NCBI GenBank assembly: GCA_044433115.1
Contig: JAWXTY010000005.1
Coordinates: 1-64,000 of the forward strand
Direction: 5' to 3'
Source of the DNA: CAKUIA01 sp044433115
Lineage (GTDB): Bacteria; Verrucomicrobiota; Verrucomicrobiia; Opitutales; Intestinicryptomonadaceae
DNA: 64,000 nucleotides
In this document: in pieces, positions 23,933-31,462 of the stretch
Layout: each line of letters begins with the position of its first letter
How positions within the stretch are numbered: position 1 is the stretch's first letter
Notes under the pieces: generated by a model
The model's database searches: none
Told to the model about the DNA's origin: nothing
The model's input: the letters and a program-made list of their open reading frames with translations, nothing else
Made by a program: the position numbers and the translations under genes

Positions 23933-25546
23933 TTAGTCTAGCAAAATCTTAAGCACTTCTTTCTTGTTTTTGTTAGCCTTTAAAAGCCCTACGATGAGGT
24001 ATTCCTTAGGGAGGTACTTTGGGTTTAAAAGCTGTAGATAAGCAGCGTTTTCTGCGTTATTGAGTATAGAACATACATAGAATTTTAAGTAAATTTTATG
24101 TAAATCTTCCTTAGAAAGCATAGATTCAAGAGAGCTTAAAAGAGGGGTTGCATTTATGTCTGGGCTTATAGATAAAACTGCATTAAAGAAGGCTTTGTGC
24201 ATATCGACTAGTTCGGTCTTATCTGCGATTTCGCTTTTAGTGCTTAGCATTTGAGTAGCAAGCTTGATTGCAAAATTTTGGTTTCCAGAGAACAATACAG
24301 CAAGTTCGCCCAAGACTAAAGCTTTGATATATGCAGGGGATTTTTCGCTTAAATCTTCATATTCAAGCAAGTTTAGACGCTGAGCCAAAGTTTTTATATG
24401 GACATCAGTTAAGTCGCTAACATTTTCAGCTAAATAGTTTGCTATCTCGTTTTTATTTCCCTCATGAAGAACGCTTACACCAATTTCTACTATTGCTTCC
24501 TTACGCTTTATTTCGTCGGCACAATTAGATAAAACCTGCAAAGCAACATCTACATTTGTAGCTCTAAGTTGCTTAGAAATTTCTAGGGCAATGCTGTCCT
24601 TAATCTCTTGGTCTTTGATGAGAGAAAGTAGGTCTAGGGCGTTGTTGAATTTGCCACGCTCGATTAGCTTATCTGTATAATAGACAAAGGCTTTTGCACG
24701 CAAGTCTTCGTTTTTAATATCAGATAAAGCTACGTTTACAGACAAGGAATTATCCATATTCGCATAAATTTTCGACAAGATAAAATAGCCATTATCCCTT
24801 TCGTCTGGGAGGGTAATTTTAGATATATTCTCTTTTATCTTTGGCATATAAGGTTCAAAAATCTGCTTTAGATTTGGCTTATCTGCAATACCTACTGACA
24901 TATCATATAGATACTGCAAGGCAGTTTTTTCAAAGGCAATTAGAGCTACATTTGTTTTAACTTCCTTAGAAATAGCTAATACGTCCTCCATATTTTCAAC
25001 TACAATCTCAGCCTTTTCTAACTCAGCTTCTGGAAGTGGAATTGGGGCTAGAATTGGGTATTTAGCAACTTTAGCTATGTCAAAAAACTCGCCAACTTGC
25101 TTGTTTGGCAAAGTTTTATATTCAGGTTCACGCCAGCCATAAAAGAACTTATACGCCTCCCTTATAGCCTCTTGCTCGCTATCATACAAGAACTCGCCTA
25201 TATCGCCATATTTATCTACATAGACAGAAAACGCCTTCATTTTTTCTAGTTTCTCGGCTAATTCAGCATATTTCTTTTTGCCAAAATTCAAATTTTCATT
25301 CGACACCAAGCTTAGTGCAATATTAGTCTCAGGGTAGTCAGCTAAAATCTTGTCGCAACTAGCAAGGGCTTCCCTTAGCAATGGCAAAGCTGTTTTGACA
25401 TTATAGTTTTCATACTCCTTTATAGCAGCATTTGCCTTTAAAGCTCCTGTTACAAAGAGTTTGTTTGCAGCTGCCTCATTGCCCTGCCCATAAGCTGAAC
25501 TTAGGGCTAAAATTGAGATAAAAATTAGCGAGATTGTTTTTTTCAT
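23933..25546 (-). CDS. secreted helical-repeat protein of unknown function
   Basis: 537 residues. A signal peptide (TISLIFISILALSSAYGQ) is followed by an almost entirely helical sequence rich in Ala, Leu, Lys and Glu. Recurrent helix pairs such as KAFVYYTDKLIERGKFNNALDLL suggest a TPR/HEAT-like solenoid. I recognise no catalytic motif. It ends before a TTGCAA promoter and begins 38 bases after the DegT gene's stop, so the two are likely co-transcribed. A periplasmic scaffold role is a guess from architecture only. Confidence 0.7.
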   Translation of the reverse strand: MKKTISLIFISILALSSAYGQGNEAAANKLFVTGALKANAAIKEYENYNVKTALPLLREALASCDKILADYPETNIALSLVSNENLNFGKKKYAELAEKLEKMKAFSVYVDKYGDIGEFLYDSEQEAIREAYKFFYGWREPEYKTLPNKQVGEFFDIAKVAKYPILAPIPLPEAELEKAEIVVENMEDVLAISKEVKTNVALIAFEKTALQYLYDMSVGIADKPNLKQIFEPYMPKIKENISKITLPDERDNGYFILSKIYANMDNSLSVNVALSDIKNEDLRAKAFVYYTDKLIERGKFNNALDLLSLIKDQEIKDSIALEISKQLRATNVDVALQVLSNCADEIKRKEAIVEIGVSVLHEGNKNEIANYLAENVSDLTDVHIKTLAQRLNLLEYEDLSEKSPAYIKALVLGELAVLFSGNQNFAIKLATQMLSTKSEIADKTELVDMHKAFFNAVLSISPDINATPLLSSLESMLSKEDLHKIYLKFYVCSILNNAENAAYLQLLNPKYLPKEYLIVGLLKANKNKKEVLKILLD

Positions 25547-25583
25547 AAAAATATAAAATCAAAAGCTTTATAAAAGAGCAAGT

Positions 25584-26708
25584 TTAAAGATAGAAGTTCC
25601 TTATTGTATCTACTACAAATTGCCTTTGCTCTGATAGTAGTTCTGCATAAACAGGTATAGCCAAGCAAGACTTTGCAGTAGCCTCTGCAACAGGGAAATC
25701 GCCCTCTTTATAACCCAAAGGCTCAAAGCACTCTTGTAGGTGTAGAGGCACAGGGTAGTAAATTTCGCAGGCAATCTCATTTGCCCTCAAGTGTTGCATA
25801 AGAGCGTCTCGTTTATCTGTACAAATGACAAATTGGTTAAACACGTGCCTTGCCCCCTCTACTATACAAGGCAATTTCAAGCCATCTATGCCTGATAATT
25901 GTTCCACGTAGAACTTTGCGTTGGCAATTCTAGCTTCGTGCCAAGACTCCAAAGAGTCCATCTTTGCAGACAATATGCCAGCTTGTAGAGTGTCGAGCCT
26001 ATAGTTGCCACCTACCCACTTGTGGAAATATCTTGGTTGCATTGCGTGATTGCGAACTTGACGTAGCTTTTGAGCAATTTCGTCGTCATTACAAATAGCC
26101 ATACCAGCGTCGCCAAAAGCCCCTAAGTTCTTTGTAGGGAAGAAGCTAAAGCAGCCTATATCGCCCAAAGAGCCTGCCTTCTTGTCGCCCAACATAGAGC
26201 CTATAGACTGACAAGCATCTTCAATTACATACAAGTTGTGCTTCTTTGCTATAGACATAATCTCAGACATATTCGCACATTGCCCATATAAATGCACAGG
26301 GATAATCGCCTTGGTATTTTCAGTGATTGCCTCTTCGAGCTTAGATGGGTCTAGGTTAAAAGTGTCTGCATCTATATCGACAAATACAGGTTTTGCCCCT
26401 GCACGCCACACGCTACCTGCCGTTGCAAAAAAAGTGAAAGTTGGGATAATTACTTCAGGGGCTGGAGTGTTGTCTATAGGGCTTCTTGCAATACCCAAAC
26501 TGAGCAGGCTTGCCAAAATTGCGTCTGTGCCACTAGAGACTCCCACTGCGTGTTTTACCCCACAATATTGAGCTATCTTTTCCTCAAGTTCGGCAATGTG
26601 TTTGCCCTCTATAAAATGTTGGCTTTCGAAAACTTCTGCAAAAACCTTTCCTGCTCTTTCTTTAAATACTTCGTTTTGTTCTTTTAAGTTAAGTAAATCT
26701 ACCTTCAT
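25584..26708 (-). CDS. DegT/DnrJ/EryC1/StrS-family sugar aminotransferase
   Basis: 374 residues. VGVSSGTDAILASLLSLGI binds the PLP phosphate, VIEDACQSIGS holds the PLP-contacting Asp, and the Schiff-base lysine is in FSFFPTKNLGAFGDAG. NYRLDTLQAGILSAKM and the C-terminal CEIYYPVPLHLQE are also family marks. Members transaminate nucleotide-linked keto-sugars, mostly for surface polysaccharides. No other sugar-nucleotide gene lies beside it, so the substrate is open. A degenerate parS-like palindrome lies inside the gene at 25900. Confidence 0.9.
   Translation of the reverse strand: MKVDLLNLKEQNEVFKERAGKVFAEVFESQHFIEGKHIAELEEKIAQYCGVKHAVGVSSGTDAILASLLSLGIARSPIDNTPAPEVIIPTFTFFATAGSVWRAGAKPVFVDIDADTFNLDPSKLEEAITENTKAIIPVHLYGQCANMSEIMSIAKKHNLYVIEDACQSIGSMLGDKKAGSLGDIGCFSFFPTKNLGAFGDAGMAICNDDEIAQKLRQVRNHAMQPRYFHKWVGGNYRLDTLQAGILSAKMDSLESWHEARIANAKFYVEQLSGIDGLKLPCIVEGARHVFNQFVICTDKRDALMQHLRANEIACEIYYPVPLHLQECFEPLGYKEGDFPVAEATAKSCLAIPVYAELLSEQRQFVVDTIRNFYL
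25900..25915. other. degenerate parS-like palindrome
   Basis: TGTTCCACGTAGAACT differs from the perfect 16-bp palindrome in mnmG at 63524 at two of 16 positions. It falls in coding sequence (FYVEQ). It may be chance, or a weak ParB site. Confidence 0.2.
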
Positions 26709-26793
26709 ATTCTCTTATATAATCTATAAATTAAAAAATAAAATACTAAAAAAAGTTTCGATAAATTCAAGAAAAATAATACTAATTTTTATC

Positions 26794-26828
26794 ATAAAAA
26801 AATCGCCTAAGTTTCCCTAGACGATTTT
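26794..26828 (-). terminator. terminator of the oadA-type gene
   Basis: AATCG-CTA pairs with TAG-CGATT (about 26801-26825), followed on the minus strand by a run of seven T. It lies beyond the family-P repeat, so the repeat would be inside the 3' UTR of the carboxyltransferase mRNA. Confidence 0.65.
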
Positions 26829-26839
26829 CGAAAAATATT

Positions 26840-27020
26840 GGTGGGTTCTAAAAATTAGCACTTAGCTATTTTTTAGATTATTTTGAGGTTGATTTTCTCT
26901 GTTTTTAAGGATGATAATGAATTATCTAACGCAAAAACAGAGGAAATTAGACCAAAATAGGCAAAAAGAGCAAGTGTATTTTTTCTTTTACTCTTTAAAA
27001 ACTAATTTTTAGAACCCACC
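26840..27020 (+). repeat. structured repeat family P, full copy 2
   Basis: 181 bp. The ends GGTGGGTTCTAAAAATTAG and its exact 19-base complement at 27002-27020 pair fully. Inside, CTCTGTTTTT pairs with AAAAACAGAG around a conserved loop (AAGG, TAATG, ATTAT and TAACG blocks), followed by AAAATAGGC and AAAGAGCAAGTGTA. The left end can instead fold on itself (CTAAAAATTAGC with GCTATTTTTTAG). The element is flanked by TATT on both sides. It occupies most of the 26709-27033 gap and lies 14 bases after a stop codon. Confidence 0.8.
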
Positions 27021-27033
27021 TATTATACTAAAA

Positions 27034-28497
27034 CTAGCTAAGCTCTTCTATAGATACAGCGTGAGCAAAACCATCGACATTTACGCTAAAGTGCTTTGCG
27101 TTTCCTGAAGCACTCAAAGAGCCTGTGTCTAGTGGAGGTTTTTTCAAAGCGTATGCAGACTTTGGCTTTTTATACAAGTCCTCAAGTTGCTGAGGGAACA
27201 TTGCATAGATAACTGCGTGTTCGTCGTCGTCTTTTAAGCCCTTTTCTCTCAACTGCTTTTTGAGGTCTGCCATTCCAGCTTCTCTCAAATCTGCTGGGCG
27301 AACTGTGATAGGCTTTTTGCCAGACTTCTCTTGAGCTATAGCCATAACTTCAGGGTCAACTGGAGCTGGAGTTGTTCCATAGTATCCCAAAGCAATATCC
27401 ATAGCTTGAGGGCTGAAATTCTTCCATCTGCCAAACTTTACGTTCAACATAGCTTGAGTTCCAACAATCTGAGATGTAGGAGTTACCAATGGTATCCAAC
27501 CTAATTTTTCTCTAACATAAGGAACTTCTGCAAAAACTTCTGCAAACTTGTCTTCCATATTTTGCTCTTTAAGCTGATTTCTGAAATTAGAAAGCATACC
27601 GCCAGGAACTTGATATATCAAAGCGTCAGTGTCGATAACTTCGTTTTCACGCATTGTATAAGCACCTAATTCTGCATAAGTTTGAGTAAACATCTCTCTA
27701 AGTTCAGCAAGTTTATCTGCATCAAATTCTGGCTTTCTTGGGTGATTTTCCAACATAGCCAACATTCTTGATGCGTCTGGTTGAGCTGTGCCATTTGCAA
27801 AAGGTATTACACTAACATCTACAGCGTCTACGCCTGCGTCGATTGCAGCATAGTAAGTAGGAGCACCCATACCTGCTGTTTCGTGAGTGTGTATCCAAAC
27901 AGGTATCTTTAGAGTATCCTTTAGAGCCTTAACTAGAGTATAAGTGATATAAGGAGGAATTAAGCCTGCCATATCCTTAATTACTATAGCGTCGCAACCC
28001 ATTTCTTCTAACTCTTTACCCATTTGTACAAACTTTTCAAGCGTGTGAACTGGGCTAGATGTATAGCAAATTGTGCCATGGGCGATAGCTCCTGCGTCCT
28101 TTGCTGCCTTGATTGCACAACGCATATTACGAGTGTCATTTAGAGCATCGAAGATACGGAAAATATTCATACCGTGCTTTGCTGAAGTCTTTACAAAAGT
28201 TTCAACAATGTCATCTGGGTAATGCTGATAAGCAACAATATTTTGACCTCTTAGAAGCATCATATGCTTTGTGTTTGGAGCTGCCTTTTTAAGGGCATCT
28301 AGCCTATCAAATGGAAATTCGCCCAAGAACCTTAAGCCAGCGTCTATGGTAGCACCGCCCCAAGTTTCTAAAGCACCAAAGCCCATTGTGTCTAATATCT
28401 TTGCAGGTTCAATCATTTGCTCAGTCGTCATTCTTGTCGCTGCCAAAGATTGATGTCCATCTCTCAATACTGTGTTGTTAAATGTTACTTTACTCAT
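27034..28497 (-). CDS. oxaloacetate decarboxylase alpha / pyruvate carboxylase subunit B-type carboxyltransferase
   Basis: 487 residues. The TIM-barrel carboxyltransferase has NTVLRDGHQSLAATRM, the carboxylated lysine in AIVIKDMAGL, metal-binding IHTHETAGMG and the GGMLSNFRNQL region. The PYC/OADA domain follows, to about residue 440. The chain ends at FAHAVSIEELS, where family members usually continue through a Pro/Ala linker into a biotinyl domain with AMKM; that domain is missing. A separate biotin carrier elsewhere in the genome is therefore needed. It is transcribed alone from a good promoter at 28537-28566. Confidence 0.88.
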   Translation of the reverse strand: MSKVTFNNTVLRDGHQSLAATRMTTEQMIEPAKILDTMGFGALETWGGATIDAGLRFLGEFPFDRLDALKKAAPNTKHMMLLRGQNIVAYQHYPDDIVETFVKTSAKHGMNIFRIFDALNDTRNMRCAIKAAKDAGAIAHGTICYTSSPVHTLEKFVQMGKELEEMGCDAIVIKDMAGLIPPYITYTLVKALKDTLKIPVWIHTHETAGMGAPTYYAAIDAGVDAVDVSVIPFANGTAQPDASRMLAMLENHPRKPEFDADKLAELREMFTQTYAELGAYTMRENEVIDTDALIYQVPGGMLSNFRNQLKEQNMEDKFAEVFAEVPYVREKLGWIPLVTPTSQIVGTQAMLNVKFGRWKNFSPQAMDIALGYYGTTPAPVDPEVMAIAQEKSGKKPITVRPADLREAGMADLKKQLREKGLKDDDEHAVIYAMFPQQLEDLYKKPKSAYALKKPPLDTGSLSASGNAKHFSVNVDGFAHAVSIEELS

Positions 28498-28536
28498 ATT
28501 TTGCCTTTATTGATAAATATCTTTTATATAAAAAGG

Positions 28537-28566
28537 AATATACGTTAAAATATATTCCCTTTGCAA
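28537..28566 (-). promoter_or_regulatory. promoter of the oadA-type gene
   Basis: TTGCAA (28566-28561), an 18-nt spacer and TATATT (28542-28537), preceded by an A-tract. It is the clearest member of the TTGCAA promoter set and gives a leader of about 35 nt before the ATG at 28497. Confidence 0.65.
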
Positions 28567-28588
28567 GTTTTTTAGTTAATTTTTTGCC

Positions 28589-30064
28589 TTATTTCTTCTT
28601 TTCTGTGCTGGGCTTTAGCTGTTTGACATCGAATTTTTCTATATGTTCTTCGATTTTGGCAAGCATAGAGTCTTTAATTTGAGCAAATTCTGGGTTTTTA
28701 GATAGCTCATTTTCTTGATAGAAATCCTTTTTATTGTCAAATAGCATAGATGATTTTTTTGTTAAATCTCTAGGATTTAGCGTATACATTAAGCTGTAAT
28801 CCTTATTGCGAACAGTAATGCCCTTAGACCAATATGAAAATACTTCGTCTTTAACGTCAGCTTTTGGGTCTTCTAAAATTTTAACTAGACTTGTTCCGTG
28901 TATGCTTTCAGGTGCTTTTAAGTTGCAAAGCTCAGCTAAGGTTGGGTAAATATCTAAAGACTCAGCTAGAGACTCAGTTGAAACGCCAGCATTTTTCATA
29001 TTTGGAGTTCTAATAATTAAAGGGGAATTTAATGCTCTGTTGAATAGAGTGTGCTTGCCCCACATTGCATATTCGCCAAGTTGCCAGCCATGGTCGCCCC
29101 AAAGAACTACTATAGTGTTGTCAGCAAGCCCAAGGCGTTCGAGTTCGTCTAAGACTTTACCTACAAGGCTGTCAGTGTAGCTTGCTGCAGCGTAATAGCC
29201 GTGCTTTAGAGTTAGAGATAACTCGTCGCTAGTTAGCTTTGTGAGATTAGTTTTTGTGTCTTTGTAAGCGTTGAACTCACCACTATTCATAGAAAAAGCT
29301 TTGTCGTGAGTAGCTGGATAGTTGCGAGGAGATGGGAGCTTTTTATCTTTTTCATCGTATAAATCCCAAAATTCCTTAGGAGAATTGAAAGGTAGGTGTG
29401 GTTTTACAAAACCTACAGCCAAGAGAAATGGTTGGTCTTGCTTAGCGAGTTCATTTAGCTTAGATATAGCCAATTTTGCATTTAGAGTGTCGAGATACTC
29501 ATAACCTTCGGGCCCTTTTTCATAAGGGAGGGGGCGATTTCTGCCATAGCCTTCTTCGGGTTGCTCTACATAAGCATAAGTAGTTTGAGGGCTATGCCAC
29601 TTGCCAAATTCAAAATATCGTTCGTCCCAGCTATGCAAGAAGTCTGACTTCCAATCTGTGTTCTTTTCTTCTACGTGAGATATTTTAGATATGCAGATAG
29701 TTTTGTAGCCATTTTGCTTGAAGAGGTGAGGGAAACTTTCTGGAATAGTATTGCTTGGCTTGTTTGCTCTAGTTACACTTGAGGCGTGATTTTGCACAAA
29801 CTTAGCATCGCAAGGGCGAGATGAAGTTAACATAGAATGCCTTGAAGCTCCACAAGTTGGGACTTGTACATAGTGTCGAGTGAAAGTTCTGCCAGTGCTT
29901 GCAAGTTTATCAATATTAGGTGAAATAATTTCACCATCATAGCACCCCAAATCTGGACGCAAATCGTCAATAGCAATAAACAAAACATTATAAGGCTTCT
30001 GAGCAAAGGCAAAGGCACTTGCACACAAAGCCACTCCCATCAATGTACTTTTTAATATATTCAT
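28589..30064 (-). CDS. secreted sulfatase, iduronate-2-sulfatase-like
   Basis: About 491 residues from the ATG at 30064, which gives a signal peptide (ILKSTLMGVALCASAFAFAQ); the open frame reaches 30166 but would bury it. Metal-binding IAIDDLRPDLGCYDG is followed by the sulfatase signature VPTCGASRHSMLTSSRP, where Cys71 should be converted to formylglycine. WGDHGWQLGEYAMWGKHT and KPHLPF complete the site. The DDLRPDLGCYDG and CGASR forms are typical of iduronate-2-sulfatase-like members of family S1. It should remove sulfate from glycans outside the cytoplasm. No maturation enzyme or glycan locus adjoins it. Confidence 0.9.
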   Translation of the reverse strand: MNILKSTLMGVALCASAFAFAQKPYNVLFIAIDDLRPDLGCYDGEIISPNIDKLASTGRTFTRHYVQVPTCGASRHSMLTSSRPCDAKFVQNHASSVTRANKPSNTIPESFPHLFKQNGYKTICISKISHVEEKNTDWKSDFLHSWDERYFEFGKWHSPQTTYAYVEQPEEGYGRNRPLPYEKGPEGYEYLDTLNAKLAISKLNELAKQDQPFLLAVGFVKPHLPFNSPKEFWDLYDEKDKKLPSPRNYPATHDKAFSMNSGEFNAYKDTKTNLTKLTSDELSLTLKHGYYAAASYTDSLVGKVLDELERLGLADNTIVVLWGDHGWQLGEYAMWGKHTLFNRALNSPLIIRTPNMKNAGVSTESLAESLDIYPTLAELCNLKAPESIHGTSLVKILEDPKADVKDEVFSYWSKGITVRNKDYSLMYTLNPRDLTKKSSMLFDNKKDFYQENELSKNPEFAQIKDSMLAKIEEHIEKFDVKQLKPSTEKKK

Positions 30065-30106
30065 AAATAAAACCCTAAATACTCCCATCTTCCAAGTCAA
30101 GCCAAT

Positions 30107-30135
30107 AGTATAAGATACCACACATAAAGACACAA
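30107..30135 (-). promoter_or_regulatory. candidate sulfatase promoter
   Basis: TTGTGT (30135-30130), a 17-nt spacer and TATACT (30112-30107). It starts directly past the second sucD terminator and gives a leader of about 35 nt to the sulfatase ATG at 30064. Confidence 0.5.
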
Positions 30136-30163
30136 AAAGACTCCCCCAATTAAAGGGGAGTCT
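30134..30163 (-). terminator. second terminator downstream of sucD
   Basis: AGACTCCCC pairs with GGGGAGTCT (30138-30163) and is followed on the minus strand by TTTTT. It is nearly the same hairpin as the one at 30359-30387, each preceded by a family-Q repeat. Confidence 0.75.
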
Positions 30164-30212
30164 CAAAGTTTAATACACTCAATTTCTTTCAAATGCCAGC
30201 CTAAATTCAGCC

Positions 30213-30358
30213 AAAAATTTGCGTAAGCAAAATTTTTGTTGGGGCGTAAGATTGCCCTTCAGGCGAGTATTTGAGGATTTTTTGGGGTTGATGTTATATT
30301 AATACGTGAGAGTCCAAAAAATCCTCGAAACGGAGCATCAAGGGCGATATTACGCCCC
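30213..30358 (+). repeat. structured repeat family Q, copy B
   Basis: A small hairpin AAAATTTGC/GCAAAATTTT (30213-30238), then the large palindrome 30241-30358. Outer arms are GGGGCGTAAGATTGCCCTT and AAGGGCGATATTACGCCCC. The inner variable stem is GAGGATTTTTTGG with CCAAAAAATCCTC, and the apical part is TTAATACGTGAGAGTC. The asymmetric internal loop carries CAGGCGAGTAT opposite CGGAGCATC. It occupies much of the 30065-30561 gap, together with copy C and two terminators. Confidence 0.85.
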
Positions 30359-30387
30359 CAAAAAAAGACTCCCAATCAAGGGAGTCT
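30359..30387 (-). terminator. first terminator downstream of sucD
   Basis: AGACTCCC (30367-30374) pairs with GGGAGTCT (30380-30387), followed on the minus strand by seven T. It is the first intrinsic terminator met after sucD and repeat copy C. Confidence 0.8.
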
Positions 30388-30424
30388 CAAAAATTCCAAT
30401 ACACCGAACTCTCGCTTTGCCGAC

Positions 30425-30570
30425 AAAAAAATCCTTAGATTTTTTTGTTTTGGGGCGTAAGATTGCCCTTCAGACGAGTATTTGAAATTTTCACAGGTTC
30501 GAAGCGTATATTAATACGTGAGAATCTGTGAAAATTTCGAAACGGAGTATCAAGGGCAATATTACGCCCC
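30425..30570 (+). repeat. structured repeat family Q, copy C, overlapping the end of sucD
   Basis: A small hairpin AAAAAAATC/GATTTTTTT (30425-30446), then the palindrome 30452-30570. Outer arms are GGGGCGTAAGATTGCCCTT and AAGGGCAATATTACGCCCC. The inner stem is GAAATTTTCACAG with CTGTGAAAATTTC, and the apex is GCGTATATTAATACGT. On the minus strand its outermost nine bases, GGGGCGTAA, are the last two codons and the stop of sucD. Confidence 0.88.
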
Positions 30571-31452
30571 AAAACTCTTCCAGTGGTTGATTAGGGTCGT
30601 ACCCATATCAGACGGAGTAGGAGCAACAGCGATGCCAGCGTCTTTAAGAGCAGCAATCTTGTCTTCAGCAGAGCCACTCTTACCAGAGATGATAGCACCT
30701 GCGTGTCCCATTCTTTTACCCTTAGGAGCAGTAACGCCAGCGATGAAAGAAGCAACAGGTTTTTTGCAGTTGTCTTTTAACCAAGCAGCAGCTTCTTGTT
30801 CAGCAGTGCCACCGATTTCGCCAATCATAATGATAGCTTCAGTTTCTTCGTCGTCGTTGAACATTTTAACAGCGTCTAAGTGGCTAGTGCCATTGATAGG
30901 GTCGCCGCCGATACCGATTACAGTACTTTGACCATAGCCGAGGCTAGTAGTTTGCCATACAGCTTCGTAAGTTAGAGTACCAGAACGGCTCACGATACCA
31001 ATGTTACCCTTTTTGTGGATATAACCTGGCATAATACCGATTTTACATTCTTCTGGAGTGATGATACCAGGGCAGTTAGGACCGATTAGGCGAGAAACGC
31101 AATCAGAGGCGTTCATTCTAGCTTTAACTAGAGCCATATCCTTAACTGGGATACCTTCAGTGATACAAATAATCAAAGGTACTTTAGCATCGATAGCTTC
31201 CAAGATAGCGTCTGCTGCGAATGGAGGAGGAACGAATACTACGCATACGTTAGCACCTTCTTCAACTACAGATTCTTTAATAGTATTAAATACAGGTACT
31301 TTATCTTCGAAAAGCATACCACCCTTACCAGGAGTTACGCCAGCTACGATATTTGTGCCGTATTCCATACATAATTTAGAGTGAAACGCACCTGCTCCGC
31401 CAGTGATACCACTAACTACGAGTCTTGTGTCTTTATTTACTAATACGCTCAT
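30562..31452 (-). CDS. sucD: succinyl-CoA ligase (ADP-forming), alpha subunit
   Basis: 296 residues. CoA-binding VSGITGGAGAFHSKL and VTPGKGGMLFEDKVPVF; GPNCPGIITPEECKIGIMPG; SRSGTLTYEAVWQTTSLG; and the phospho-histidine loop KRMGHAGAIISG (His near 249). With SucC it makes succinate and ATP from succinyl-CoA in the TCA cycle. It begins 10 bases after the sucC stop, with AAGGA upstream of the ATG. Its last two codons (Gly-Ala) and TAA are part of a family-Q repeat. Normal SucD proteins end close to this point, so little sequence is replaced. Confidence 0.97.
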   Translation of the reverse strand: MSVLVNKDTRLVVSGITGGAGAFHSKLCMEYGTNIVAGVTPGKGGMLFEDKVPVFNTIKESVVEEGANVCVVFVPPPFAADAILEAIDAKVPLIICITEGIPVKDMALVKARMNASDCVSRLIGPNCPGIITPEECKIGIMPGYIHKKGNIGIVSRSGTLTYEAVWQTTSLGYGQSTVIGIGGDPINGTSHLDAVKMFNDDEETEAIIMIGEIGGTAEQEAAAWLKDNCKKPVASFIAGVTAPKGKRMGHAGAIISGKSGSAEDKIAALKDAGIAVAPTPSDMGTTLINHWKSFGA

Positions 31453-31462
31453 TTTAAATTCC

